A stretch of DNA of 64,000 nt from Verrucomicrobiota bacterium (GTDB taxonomy: Bacteria > Verrucomicrobiota > Verrucomicrobiia > Verrucomicrobiales > Verrucomicrobiaceae): positions 62,001 through 126,000 of the forward strand of contig JAFLEI010000004.1 in assembly GCA_017301975.1 (NCBI GenBank), in the 5' to 3' direction. Made by a program: the position numbers and the translations under genes. A model generated the notes under the pieces. That model did not search any database. It had not been told where the DNA came from and saw nothing but the letters and a program-made list of their open reading frames with translations. Every line of letters begins with the position of its first letter. The stretch's first letter is position 1. This document shows, piece by piece, positions 55,814-64,000 of the stretch.

Positions 55814-55840
55814 AATGGGAGAGTGATGAACTCTCCCATT
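55814..55840 (-). terminator. intrinsic terminator of pdhA
   Basis: A perfect 11-bp stem (AATGGGAGAGT with ACTCTCCCATT) around a 5-base loop, followed on the minus strand by TTTTTTG. It is 29 bases past the pdhA stop in the correct orientation, and gives a single-gene end for pdhA. Confidence 0.9.
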
Positions 55841-55868
55841 CGTGTGAGTGTGGCTCGTTTTCTTGATC

Positions 55869-56954
55869 TTAATCGTTGAAGAAATGGCGACCTGTCTGGC
55901 CCGCTTCGGTCTTGTTGTCCACTTCCCAGTACACGTCTTCAAAAATGGTTTCTGGTTCGGGATAGGGACTGGACTTCGCGAACTCGGCCGAGTCTTCTGC
56001 TTCCTTCTGCGCTTCCTTGTCGACCTTCTTCAGCTCTTCTTCGGTGGCGATGCCTTCGCTGAGAAGATTGCGCTTCCAGACTTGGATCGGGTCGTGATCG
56101 TTTTGGAACTTCTCGACCTCTTCCTTGGTGCGGTACTTGAACTTGTTGGCGTCGGCCACGGAATGGCCTTCCCAGCGGTAGGTGGCGATTTCGAGGATGC
56201 TTGGTTTCGACTCGTTGTGGGCGCGCTCGATGGCCTTGCTGACTCCGGCACGCACTTCATAAATGTCTTCACCATTGAACTGCTCCCATGCCATGCCGTA
56301 GGCGTCGGCACGCTTGGCAAGGAATTCCACATAAGCGGAGGAGCGCTGCTGGCTGGTGCCCATGGAGTAGCCGTTGTTTTCGATCACGTAGATCACGGGC
56401 AGATCCCAAAGCTCAGCAAGATTCAGGGATTCATGGAAGGCACCTTGGTTCACCGCTCCATCACCGAGGAAGCAGAGAGCGGCTCCTTTGAGACCGCGAT
56501 ATTTCAGACCGTAGGCGAGACCAAGGCCCAGCGGGGTCTGGCCGGCGACGATGCCGTGGCCACCCCAGTAGTTCTTGTCGGGAGCGAAGTAATGCATGGA
56601 GCCGCCCTTGCCGCGTGAGCAACCGGTGGCCTTGCCGAAGAGTTCTGCCATGCACTCGTTCATGCCCATGCCCACGGCCAGAGCGTGGCCGTGATCGCGG
56701 TAGGCGGTGATGACGTGATCGTGCTCTCCCATGACAGAGACGGTGCCGACGGCAACCGACTCCTGGCCGATGTAGAGGTGGAGGAAACCGCCCATGCGAC
56801 CGGCTTGGTAGTGCTGAAGGGACACCTGCTCGAAGCGGCGGATGCGGACCATCTTGCGGTAAAGCTCGATTTTGTCGGCAGCGGTGAGCTTCTGATTGAT
56901 GGGGTCGGCAGCGTGTTTTGCCAGGGCGTTTGTGGGGGCGTTTGCGGAGGCCAT
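55869..56954 (-). CDS. pdhA: pyruvate dehydrogenase E1 component, alpha subunit
   Basis: 361 residues from the ATG at 56954. The thiamine-diphosphate motif is GDGAVNQGAFHESLN-LAELW with ENNGYSMGT after it. IRRFEQVSLQHYQAGRMGGFLHLYIGQE and GKATGCSRGKGGSMHYF are conserved E1 alpha segments. It decarboxylates pyruvate and, with the beta subunit, feeds acetyl groups to E2. No beta subunit or E2 gene is next to it, and its own terminator follows directly, so the rest of the complex must be encoded elsewhere. Confidence 0.95.
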   Translation of the reverse strand: MASANAPTNALAKHAADPINQKLTAADKIELYRKMVRIRRFEQVSLQHYQAGRMGGFLHLYIGQESVAVGTVSVMGEHDHVITAYRDHGHALAVGMGMNECMAELFGKATGCSRGKGGSMHYFAPDKNYWGGHGIVAGQTPLGLGLAYGLKYRGLKGAALCFLGDGAVNQGAFHESLNLAELWDLPVIYVIENNGYSMGTSQQRSSAYVEFLAKRADAYGMAWEQFNGEDIYEVRAGVSKAIERAHNESKPSILEIATYRWEGHSVADANKFKYRTKEEVEKFQNDHDPIQVWKRNLLSEGIATEEELKKVDKEAQKEAEDSAEFAKSSPYPEPETIFEDVYWEVDNKTEAGQTGRHFFND

Positions 56955-56999
56955 TGGTGGGGGCGATACTAGCGGGAAGCATGCCGGAAGCAAGCATGG

Positions 57000-58244
57000 T
57001 CTTTGAACTGCGGCAGGGGAGAATCAGGCACCCGTGTGTGGGATGGTGAAGGTGAACCAGATGGCTCAAAGAGCATGGCGTTGGAGCAGCGAGGAGACAT
57101 GAGGGCCCGCTGGACGGGCGCGTTCCATCGTCGGGAGCTTTGAAAGCCCACTGAAAGATGAGCGATTTCTTGAGGAGCATGCCCGCCCGTGTGGCATGTT
57201 GTCTGAGTGCAGCGCGCCGCAAACACTCGACGGCGCTAGCAGGAAAAGCCGCTCTGACTTCAAGCCGGGCATGCGCGCATTCCCGGCGTTGGGTCGGCCT
57301 CCCTGTCCTTGTCCTTCGCAGTTCGAGAGCAGAGGAAGGAAGTCCATGGTCTTCCGAGTACAGAGCAGCCAGCGGTAGGGAAAGTGAGTTTTGAAAATGG
57401 CGAGAGCGCGAACAATCGGACTGGGGCATGAGGTCCAAAACCTTTCCTCCCTTTCCGCAATCGGTCATTCGACGTGTGGGAACCACATGGCCGCTGATGG
57501 CACTTCCGTCTCCATTGCAACCACTGGGCCTGGTCCTCTGAGTGCTCTAAAGCCATCTTATCGCCGTTCGCCAAACTCATTTCCGCCAGGGAGGTCTTGG
57601 AAATGCCCGGAGAGTCGTGATACCTCAGGGCTGGTAGGGACGCGTTGTGCGCGTCCCTGGAATCCCTTCGTCCCAGCGCTTTCTTGCGACCCTTGAGCAC
57701 CGCATCTCACCCTGCGCCTTCCCATAGCGTCTCATCTCACAGCGATCAGAAGGCTGCAAGGACGGCGCACCTTTTGGATCGCCTGCGGTAGCCACAGACC
57801 CAAAAGTGGGACGCGCACAACGCATCCTTACGGCCCCTTGAGCGGCGCGGCAGGCAAATCAGTTTCGCAAACGGCTACAAATGATGACGCGACATATGGT
57901 GGCGAACGCGCCTCTTCCTTTCCCCGCCCTGTGCACGACGAATGCGTATCCGTCTTGGGGAAAGAGGATTGGGGTTCGAGGACGACGGAAATCCTTCGCT
58001 AGCAGGGTCCGTCTCCCCTCCCTTCCCTTACCCCTTGGCTGCTTTTCCTCCCCTCGAGGCGACTCTTCGGGTGCCTGAGTCCTGGCCTCCATGCACCATC
58101 TTCGCCGCCTTCACATCCCTCGATCTCGCATTCAAACCACCCTCATGGCAGCTCTTTTCACCTTCTTGGGTCCCCTGCTGGCCATCTTCGACCCTCCCTT
58201 TGCCCGTCTGGCGCTGCTGCTGAAACGCTCTCTGCGATTCCCTT
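57000..58244. other. 1.2-kb noncoding region upstream of mnmG
   Basis: Only short, unconvincing open frames are present on both strands. It contains two related hairpin elements in inverse orientation (57,636-57,658 and 57,808-57,827). No DnaA-box cluster, AT-rich unwinding element, tRNA or transposase fragment was recognised. The stretch separates divergent pdhA and mnmG. It could be a decayed gene or dispersed repeat unit next to the parS-like sites. Confidence 0.5.
57636..57827. repeat. inverted pair of hairpin elements
   Basis: At 57636-57658 a 9-bp stem (AGGGACGCG with CGCGTCCCT) encloses a 5-base loop. The 16-mer GCGTTGTGCGCGTCCC at 57642-57657 recurs as its exact reverse complement at 57808-57823, with a slightly degraded outer arm. 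The two copies bracket about 150 bases. The pattern suggests a small mobile or dispersed palindromic element, but only one pair occurs in this window. Confidence 0.45.
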
Positions 58245-58245
58245 T

Positions 58246-58261
58246 TGTTCCACATGGAACA
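58246..58261. promoter_or_regulatory. parS-like site 1 (before mnmG)
   Basis: TGTTCCACATGGAACA matches the palindromic chromosomal parS pattern TGTTCCACGTGGAACA at 15 of 16 positions, differing only in the central step. It lies 32 bases upstream of the preferred mnmG start. ParB family proteins bind such sites to organise and segregate the origin region. Confidence 0.55.
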
Positions 58262-58292
58262 ATTTCTGGCCTGTGCTACTCTCCTCGCCCCC

Positions 58293-60236
58293 ATGTCCAC
58301 CAGCCTGTACACCTTCCCCAAGCACTATGACGTCATCGTTTGTGGAGCCGGTCATGCCGGCGTGGAGGCGGCGATGGCGGCTGCCAGACTCGGTTGCCAG
58401 ACGGCCATCCTCACTCAGAACCTCGACACTATCTCCCAGATGTCCTGCAATCCGGCCATTGGAGGCCTAGCCAAGGGTCATGTGGTGCGCGAGATCGACG
58501 CTCTGGGCGGTGTGATGGGTCGGAACACAGACGCCACGGGCATCCAATTCCGCATGCTGAACGCCCGCAAGGGGCCCAGTGTGCAGGCTCCCCGGGCCCA
58601 ATGCGACAAGAAGGCCTACCAGTTTCGGATGAAATGGTTGATCGAAAACCAGCCCAACCTTGATCTTCATCAAGGCAATGCCGCTGAGATCTTGGTCGAA
58701 AACGATGCCATCACCGGCATCCGCACCAGCCTCGGAATGATCTACCGGACCAAGGCGGTGGTCATTTCCTCGGGCACTTTCATGCGCGGACTCCTCCATG
58801 TGGGGCAGCAAAACCAAGCTGGAGGCCGCATGGGCGACAGCATTTCCACCCTCTCCGACAGCCTTCGGGAGCTCGGCTTTGACGTCCAACGCTTCAAAAC
58901 CGGCACCCCCTGCCGCCTCAACAGCCGCAGCATCGACTTCTCCAAGTGCGAACTTCAGCCCGGAGACGAGCCCGCCCCGCGCTTCAGCTACCTCTCTGGA
59001 GTGCTCCCTGAGGATGAATCGGAGATCAGTACCGAGGATTCAAATCCCCTTCCCGGCACCGGTCCCAACCAGTTTACCCTGAACTCGTGGGCCCTGGAAA
59101 AGTTCCACGTGGAACAAATTCCCTGCTGGATCACCTACACGACCCCCCAAACGCACGACATCATCCGGGCCAACATCCACAAGTCGGCCATGTATTCTGG
59201 CCGCATTGAGGGCGTCGGGCCGCGCTATTGCCCGTCCGTGGAGGACAAGGTGGTGCGCTTTGCGGAGAAGGAACGGCACCAGATTTTCCTCGAACCGGAG
59301 GGTCGCCACACCCGCGAATTCTACGTGAATGGCGTCTCCACTTCCCTGCCCTTCGAGGTCCAGTATGAGTTCATCCGGTCCATCCCGGGCCTCGAAAACG
59401 CCGAGATCGTCCGCCCCGGCTACGCCGTGGAGTATGATTACTGCCCCCCTACTCAGCTCCATCCCACCTTGGAAACCAAGCGGGTTTCCGGCCTCTTCTT
59501 TGCCGGCCAGATCAATGGCACCTCAGGCTACGAGGAAGCCGCCGGTCAGGGCCTCATCGCCGGAGCCAATGCAGCGCTCAAGGCCCAAGGCCGCCCCCCT
59601 TTCCTGCTCCAGCGCAGCCAGGCCTACCTCGCCGTGATGATCGACGACCTCGTGACCAAAGGGACCACCGAGCCCTACCGCCTCTTCACCTCCCGTGCTG
59701 AGTACCGCCTGCTCCTCCGGCAGGACAATTGCGACCTCCGCCTCACCCCTCTCGCCGCCGCCATTGGTCTTGCCTCCCCTTTCCGCATCCGGCACACCGA
59801 GGCCAAATCGATCGCCCTCGCCACCGCCCGCACCCTGCTGCAGGAGGCCCGTATGGGCGACGTGACGCTCGAAAAATGGCTGCGCCGTCCCGAAAGCATC
59901 CCCTCCCAGCTCCCCTCCGAGATCTACTCCCAGTTCACTCCCGAGGTCTGGAGCCTCGTCGAAAACGACGTCAAATACGCCGGCTACATCACCCGGCAGG
60001 AAGACATGGTGGCCAAAACCTCCCGGATGGAGGAAAAAATAATTCCCGCCGACTTCGACTACCATGCCATCCCCGGCCTCAAAACCGAAGCCAAACACCG
60101 CCTCACCGCCCTCCGCCCTGCCACCCTTGGTCAGGCCGCCCGCGCCCAAGGCGTGAATCCGGCGGACATTGCGTTGCTGGCGGTGATGCTGAAGCGTGGA
60201 AGCAAGGAGCCTGAGGGCGCGGACTTGGGGGCTTAG
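58293..60236 (+). CDS. mnmG: tRNA uridine-5-carboxymethylaminomethyl modification enzyme, FAD subunit
   Basis: 647 residues from the ATG at 58293; in-frame starts at 58254 (ATG) and 58245 (TTG) exist but overlap a parS-like site. The FAD-binding start is [21 protein letters not shown], with [21 protein letters not shown], the conserved [25 protein letters not shown] region, and [20 protein letters not shown]-terminal helical domain interacts with MnmE. MnmG and MnmE install the xm5U34 modification in tRNA. The residues FHVEQ in a variable loop are encoded by the second parS-like sequence. rsmG, often the next gene, is absent here. Confidence 0.95.
   Translation: MSTSLYTFPKHYDVIVCGAGHAGVEAAMAAARLGCQTAILTQNLDTISQMSCNPAIGGLAKGHVVREIDALGGVMGRNTDATGIQFRMLNARKGPSVQAPRAQCDKKAYQFRMKWLIENQPNLDLHQGNAAEILVENDAITGIRTSLGMIYRTKAVVISSGTFMRGLLHVGQQNQAGGRMGDSISTLSDSLRELGFDVQRFKTGTPCRLNSRSIDFSKCELQPGDEPAPRFSYLSGVLPEDESEISTEDSNPLPGTGPNQFTLNSWALEKFHVEQIPCWITYTTPQTHDIIRANIHKSAMYSGRIEGVGPRYCPSVEDKVVRFAEKERHQIFLEPEGRHTREFYVNGVSTSLPFEVQYEFIRSIPGLENAEIVRPGYAVEYDYCPPTQLHPTLETKRVSGLFFAGQINGTSGYEEAAGQGLIAGANAALKAQGRPPFLLQRSQAYLAVMIDDLVTKGTTEPYRLFTSRAEYRLLLRQDNCDLRLTPLAAAIGLASPFRIRHTEAKSIALATARTLLQEARMGDVTLEKWLRRPESIPSQLPSEIYSQFTPEVWSLVENDVKYAGYITRQEDMVAKTSRMEEKIIPADFDYHAIPGLKTEAKHRLTALRPATLGQAARAQGVNPADIALLAVMLKRGSKEPEGADLGA
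59101..59116. promoter_or_regulatory. parS-like site 2 (inside mnmG)
   Basis: AGTTCCACGTGGAACA matches TGTTCCACGTGGAACA at 15 of 16 positions, with a perfect central 14-base palindrome. It encodes the peptide FHVEQ in a variable stretch just before the conserved PCWITYT segment of MnmG. Two such sites 855 bases apart support a real ParB-binding region. Confidence 0.6.
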
Positions 60237-60245
60237 TAGGCCCCC
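60227..60245 (+). terminator. hairpin at the mnmG stop codon
   Basis: GGGGGC and GCCCCC form a 6-bp stem around 7 bases that include the TAG stop. A weak run GTTTCG follows. It may terminate mnmG transcription, although the T-tract is poor. Confidence 0.4.
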
Positions 60246-60316
60246 GTTTCGTCCTCGTTCTCGATCCTTGCGTTTAAAAAGCTCACCAATCGACCAGCCG
60301 ACCCCCGGCCATTGAA

Positions 60317-60433
60317 ATGGATTTCATCACGCTCCTAACCCTCGCGATCCTGATTTATTTGGTGCTCCATTTCGGCCCGAGAATCTTCGGTTCATGGATG
60401 GGTTCACGCGTCCTTGCCAAAGTAAAGTCTTGA
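60317..60433 (+). CDS. 38-residue membrane peptide
   Basis: The frame from the ATG at 60317 encodes one hydrophobic helix (DFITLLTLAILIYLVLHFG) and a basic tail (GSRVLAKVKS). The stop TGA overlaps the TTG start of the next gene as TTGA, suggesting translational coupling. It is too short for family assignment. The hydrophobic helix plus positive end is what a single-pass membrane peptide shows. Confidence 0.45.
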   Translation: MDFITLLTLAILIYLVLHFGPRIFGSWMGSRVLAKVKS

Positions 60434-60789
60434 ACCAGCCTGCGGATGCTCCGCGCGCGCGCCTCGACCCTGAAAGCCAGTTCATCATCCACATCACTGA
60501 ATCCGAAGTCTCCTGCCACCGCCCCGGCGGGATTGTCGAGACAGTCCGTTGGGACGAACTCGAAAGAATCAACATCCTCACCAATAGCGACGGCCCCTTT
60601 GCCCCAGACTGTTTCTGGCTGCTCATTGGTCCCGGAACCACCGGCTGCTGCATTCCCCAAGGTGCAACAGGAGATACCGAACTCCTGGCCCGAATGCAGC
60701 AACTCCCAGGCTTCAACAACCAAGTCTTCATGGAGGCCATGGGCAGCACCCAGGAAGCCATCTTCAATTGCTGGCAGCGGCCTGCATGA
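60430..60789 (+). CDS. small cytosolic protein, unknown function
   Basis: 119 residues from a TTG at 60430, coupled to the preceding peptide; an ATG at 60394 in the same frame is an alternative. The sequence has an alternating strand pattern (FIIHITESEVSCHRPGG, SVRWDELERINIL-type) and a conserved-looking end (LLARMQQLPGFNNQVFMEAMGSTQEAIFNCW). I recognise similar short proteins in Verrucomicrobia without known function. It may be a small PH-like or immunity-type domain. Confidence 0.65.
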   Translation: MNQPADAPRARLDPESQFIIHITESEVSCHRPGGIVETVRWDELERINILTNSDGPFAPDCFWLLIGPGTTGCCIPQGATGDTELLARMQQLPGFNNQVFMEAMGSTQEAIFNCWQRPA

Positions 60790-60874
60790 ACCATTCCTCG
60801 TCCCGATTCCCTGATCTCCTTTCGAATCGCTTATGGATTGCACCGATGGAGGATTTCGGTTCTAAAGAACTGTC

Positions 60875-61322
60875 ATGCACTCCCCTCCATTGCTTGCCCT
60901 GATTCTTGGGATGGCACTTGGCTTTTCTGGCCTGTCTCAGGCCGACGCGCCAGCAACGGAATTCTTCGCCATCGAAACTTCCAAGCTGACAAAACTCGCT
61001 CCGACAGACGCGTCTCTCGACTCACTATCCAGCAGTCAGCTTGCTGAGGTCAGCCTGGCGCAAGGGTGGTATAGTGGCGGGCTTGCCATGAGGTTCGACA
61101 CGGCGACTTTCGTTTGGATGCCCGCTTCAGTGCCATGCAAACACTCCGATCGGAGATCCGCTGTCCATCGGCTACCACATCTCCGCCAGCAACGATCAAA
61201 AGACTTGGAGCCTCCTGTCCGTGCAGGGCTCCGCTAGCAAGCTGGGAAAGCATTTCATCACCAAGAACTGGCGGACGCAGCCTGTGACGGTCATCCTGCG
61301 TTTTTTGAATCTCAAGAAGTGA
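60875..61322 (+). pseudogene. probable frameshifted gene for a small exported protein
   Basis: The first part, from the ATG at 60875, encodes a signal peptide (ending LSQADA) and about 60 more residues of normal composition (FFAIETSKLTKLAPTDASL). After about 61,110 that frame degenerates into Arg/His-rich sequence. A different frame from about 61,140 to the TGA at 61,320-61,322 looks coding (IGDPLSIGYHISASNDQKTW, then ITKNWRTQPVTVILRFLNLKK). At least one indel between 61,080 and 61,145 would join the halves. The family is not recognised. It could also be a sequencing error. Confidence 0.5.
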
Positions 61323-61379
61323 GCAGATGCAGGCTGCAGTTTGCGCCCAAAGAAAATCCAAATCGATCCCCTTCCCGCC

Positions 61380-61847
61380 ATGACGCAATTGCACTCCTCC
61401 TTCCAGACCGTGATGCAGCGGCGGGTCGTCCCAGCCTTCATGATCGTCCTCAATGCCGGCGTCTTTCTCAGGCTGCTCATACCACGGGCGGCACCGTTCA
61501 GGGTGATTTGCATCGCGGCCGTCATTCAGATGATTGTCTGTCTGGTGTATTACCTCACCTACCAGAAACTGGTATCTCCTGCGGCCGAATCGGTGGTCTA
61601 TGAAAACGGTGCCCTGCGCGTCCGGCGCCACGGGCGGGAGGTTTCGATCCCCGTCGCCTCCATCGCCGGCATACGGGGCAGGCTCGGCCTGAATCCTGAG
61701 ACCGTCACCCTCGACCTCTCCGAATCGACAGCCCTCGGCTCCTCAGTCACCTTCATTCCGCCCGCGCGATTTCCGAGCATCAAGGAACATCCCATGATGG
61801 CGGCCTTGCGGGAGTTGATCGGTCGGCCGGAGGGCAGCAAGTCCTGA
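61380..61847 (+). CDS. small two-helix membrane protein, unknown function
   Basis: 155 residues from the ATG at 61380. Two helices (about 18-36 and 40-60) are followed by a beta-rich soluble domain (about 70-150: ESVVYENGALRVRRHGREVSIPV). The domain resembles a short PH-like fold of the kind seen in small membrane proteins of unknown function. It lies 4 bases before the next gene on the same strand. Confidence 0.65.
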   Translation: MTQLHSSFQTVMQRRVVPAFMIVLNAGVFLRLLIPRAAPFRVICIAAVIQMIVCLVYYLTYQKLVSPAAESVVYENGALRVRRHGREVSIPVASIAGIRGRLGLNPETVTLDLSESTALGSSVTFIPPARFPSIKEHPMMAALRELIGRPEGSKS

Positions 61848-61851
61848 TCTC

Positions 61852-62187
61852 ATGACTTCGAACACAGCACATGGACATAAGTTTTCTCTTGATGATTGGC
61901 CGTTTGCAGCGCCGAGCAACACCGCCGCTTTCACAACTGCCCGAGTAGCCAAAGAAGGTCGTCCCATTTTGATGGTGTATCATGACCACGAGGGCGACTG
62001 GCAGTTTCACGCCGGATTCATCGAACCTGAGGAGAGACCTTCTCTTTTCTGTCTGGGCTGCATCTACGATCTTGATCCAACAGTTGCAGCAGTTGCCGAC
62101 CTGCCAGTTGGGTGGATGGCATCGCGTGATGTCGTGGGTGCCACCTGGCAGCGGGAGCCTTATGAAGCAGACGACGGTGACGTGTAA
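61852..62187 (+). CDS. small cytosolic protein, unknown function
   Basis: 111 residues. Distinctive segments are VYHDHEGDWQFHAGF, LFCLGCIYDLDPTV and DLPVGWMASRDVVGATWQREP. I recall similar small proteins that are widespread and mostly uncharacterised; some occur as possible immunity-type proteins, but no toxin gene is adjacent. It is 4 bases downstream of the preceding gene. Confidence 0.68.
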   Translation: MTSNTAHGHKFSLDDWPFAAPSNTAAFTTARVAKEGRPILMVYHDHEGDWQFHAGFIEPEERPSLFCLGCIYDLDPTVAAVADLPVGWMASRDVVGATWQREPYEADDGDV

Positions 62188-62251
62188 TGATGATCTGGCA
62201 GCAAAGAGAAGAACCCATAATGCGTTCGAGCAGCAAGGATGAACCTCTGCC

Positions 62252-63574
62252 CTACCTCCCCGCCTGCACCACCAGCTCCCTCACCTCCAGGGTCTCCCCG
62301 GGCCGTAGCTTGAAGCAAAAGTAGCCTTTCATAGCAGAAGATGCTTTGCTGTTCTGCACCTGCACGGGGGCCTCCTCGATGCGGGCGGTGTACTGGCCCT
62401 GCTTGCGGCCGAGGAGGGCGTTGTGCCATTGGCTGCCCTGTGGCGGGTTCAGGCAGGTGAGGCGCTGGTTACCGCCGTCGGCGGACTGGAGGTCGAAGGA
62501 TTCGAGCTGGCCGCGGTACTCGGCGGAGACGTTGAAGTCGCCGTCCAGCAGGGTGCCGCGATAGACGAGGATGGCACGGGGCCAGTTGCTGTTGGTGGTG
62601 TTGCTGGCGCTGAGCACGCCGTCCTGGATCTGCACGGTCATCTTGTTTAAGGGGTGCTCCACCCAGCGGTTGTCGGCCTTGGACCAGCACCAGACACGCC
62701 AGTCGGCGGCCTGCATGGGGATCTTGCGGGCCGTCATGGAGGATGAAGCCGCCGCCGCAGGTGCGGGCGCAGGAGGTGGGACTGCGGCGACCGGAGCACG
62801 ACTCGCAGGGGTGGCCAGCACGCGGAGCTTGAGATTGCGATACGCCACCTCCGCGCCATGATCCTGCAAAGCGATGGAGGTGGCGCGCTTCACACCCACG
62901 CCGGGGTAGTACTTGTATTTGCTGCTGGCGATGATGCGCTGCAGCTCGGGGCTGCCCAGCTCGCACTCCGCCACTTTGCGGCCATTGAGCCAGTGCTCCA
63001 CGTGATTGCCGTCCACCACGATGCGGCCTTGATTGAACTCGCCCACGGGGCGCAGCGTTTTGCCTGTGGGAGTGACAAGCGAGTAGATGGAGGCGGCCAG
63101 CCGGTTCGCCGCGTTGCTGGCGTGCGGCGCGTCATCCAGCACCTGATACTCAAAGCCCACCGGGCTGTCGCCGGTGTCTCCAGGATAAAAGCTGGCCGTG
63201 CGTTTCTCGCCTTCGGTGAAGAGATACTCCACGCCGCTGTTGCCCACGGGCCCCACGCGCCATTCAAACTCAAATTCGAAGTTCGTGAACATCGCATTCG
63301 TCACGAGATCGCCGCCCGTGCCATTCGGGCGCCCATTGCCCGCAGGCAGGACGAGGCAGCCATCCTGAATCTTCCATGAGCCGGCCGTGACGGACTTCTT
63401 TCCATACGTGTGCCAGCCCAGCGTGCTGCGGCCATCAAACAGCAGTTTCCACCCCGCCGCTTGTTCCTGCGGCGTGAGCGTGTTCGGCGCAGCGGCCAGC
63501 ACTGCCACGGATTGAAGGGAAAGTGCGGCGGCCATCGCAGCCAGCCGGGGAAAGAGGAAGAGGGGTCGGTGCAT
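62252..63574 (-). CDS. secreted DUF1080 protein with two jelly-roll-like domains
   Basis: 440 residues from the ATG at 63574, with a signal peptide (about 1-27). The first half (about 30-230) is a DUF1080 domain (3-keto-disaccharide hydrolase family) with WKLLFDGRSTLGWHTYGKKS, GGDLVTNAMFTNFEFEFEWRV and the NSGVEYLF motif. An Ala/Pro linker follows. The second half (about 285-440: DWRVWCWSKADNRWVEHPLNK) is another beta-sandwich with related pattern. It may act on glycans outside the cytoplasm; family members cleave 3-keto-glycosides. No sulfatase or dehydrogenase partner is close. Confidence 0.85.
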   Translation of the reverse strand: MHRPLFLFPRLAAMAAALSLQSVAVLAAAPNTLTPQEQAAGWKLLFDGRSTLGWHTYGKKSVTAGSWKIQDGCLVLPAGNGRPNGTGGDLVTNAMFTNFEFEFEWRVGPVGNSGVEYLFTEGEKRTASFYPGDTGDSPVGFEYQVLDDAPHASNAANRLAASIYSLVTPTGKTLRPVGEFNQGRIVVDGNHVEHWLNGRKVAECELGSPELQRIIASSKYKYYPGVGVKRATSIALQDHGAEVAYRNLKLRVLATPASRAPVAAVPPPAPAPAAAASSSMTARKIPMQAADWRVWCWSKADNRWVEHPLNKMTVQIQDGVLSASNTTNSNWPRAILVYRGTLLDGDFNVSAEYRGQLESFDLQSADGGNQRLTCLNPPQGSQWHNALLGRKQGQYTARIEEAPVQVQNSKASSAMKGYFCFKLRPGETLEVRELVVQAGR

Positions 63575-63721
63575 GGCCAGTGGCTTTGGCTGAATGAAAG
63601 CGGAATGCGCGGTGGAAGGCAAGCCCTGAGCCTGAGGGCATCCCATTACAAAACAGGGGAAAGAATATCGTACTGCGATGAACGGGTTGCATCATCACGA
63701 CACAAAGGTTCATTGGAGTTC

Positions 63722-63961
63722 ATGAAGCGAACCAACCCCGCCTCCATTGTCCTTGGTCTTAGCATGCTCCTCTCCGCGTCCTGCGGCACGGTGCCTGATG
63801 CAAATGGCACCTACAACGGCAAGCCCGTCCTCACTCGCGCCAGTCACCCAGCAGGTGGTTCGATGCGTGAGGTGAAAGGCGGCACCTACCTCGGCCGCCG
63901 CTACTTCACGCCGCCCGGTTCCAAGAGCGGCCTGCAGTGGATCGATGTCTATGGGCAGTGA
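63722..63961 (+). CDS. small lipoprotein, unknown function
   Basis: 79 residues from the ATG at 63722. A lipoprotein signal (MKRTNPASIVLGLSMLL and LSASC) is followed by a short Gly/Ser/Tyr-rich mature part (GTYLGRRYFTPPGSKSGLQW). No family is recognised. A weak hairpin (GAGGG with CCCTC) follows the stop. Confidence 0.65.
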   Translation: MKRTNPASIVLGLSMLLSASCGTVPDANGTYNGKPVLTRASHPAGGSMREVKGGTYLGRRYFTPPGSKSGLQWIDVYGQ

Positions 63962-64000
63962 GGATTGCTGGAGGGCCGACGACCCTCGGGCGATCAAAAC

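Noticed and set aside
57000..58292. Replication origin candidate beside mnmG
   Set aside because: The parS-like sites made oriC plausible, but I found no cluster of TTATCCACA-type boxes and no AT-rich unwinding region.
57158..58330. Several 60-150 codon frames on both strands between pdhA and mnmG
   Set aside because: They overlap each other, are Pro/Arg/Ser-rich, and have no convincing ribosome-binding sites or motifs.

Overview
The window reads as chromosome of a GC-rich, aerobic, Gram-negative bacterium of the Verrucomicrobiota (Prosthecobacter/Verrucomicrobium-like). This placement is inferred from the combination of alternative complex III, a Bat/MoxR aerotolerance operon, a DUF1080 protein, many lipoprotein-type secreted proteins and small lineage-specific membrane proteins. 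No marker-gene comparison could be run. I saw no CRISPR array, prophage or intact insertion sequence.

1-18,302 (minus strand) is one long respiratory cluster. In transcription order it encodes alternative complex III (actA-F), a small anchored protein, a cbb3-like pair (CcoN-like and CcoO-like), a membrane cytochrome c, a cupredoxin, and an aa3-type oxidase (coxA, coxC, coxD, two tiny membrane proteins, coxB). After a strong hairpin comes heme A synthase (ctaA, cut by the window edge). Quinol would be oxidised by complex III, and electrons would pass through mono-haem cytochromes and possibly the cupredoxin to CoxB/CoxA. The CcoN-like protein has lost almost every metal and haem ligand of a real cbb3 oxidase, so it is probably a structural or electron-conduit module. 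This is the most unusual item in the window.

18,479-20,485 holds two tandem lipoprotein aspartic-protease-like genes. 20,626-27,461 (plus) is a Yej/Opp-type peptide ABC importer operon. 27,490-39,314 (minus) is an envelope and proteolysis block: moxR, DUF58, a DUF4381-like gene, batA, a batB-batC fusion, batD and batE, then an FKBP isomerase and the tail-specific protease prc. Upstream of moxR and of the FKBP gene lies the same bipartite motif, which suggests shared control.

39,529-56,954 is ordinary chromosomal content: an SDR enzyme, acetate permease with its DUF485 partner, an SLC13/RCK anion transporter, RNase III, tRNA-His, an RND-type exporter, a GntP permease, a membrane HExxH protein, a zinc-ribbon membrane protein, a nitroreductase, DUF456, DNA polymerase III delta, and a pyruvate dehydrogenase E1 alpha subunit.

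57,000-58,244 has no convincing gene and contains a pair of inverted hairpin elements. mnmG follows and carries two parS-like sequences, which hints at an origin-proximal centromere region. The right end has small hypothetical genes, one apparently frameshifted, a two-domain DUF1080 protein and a small lipoprotein.
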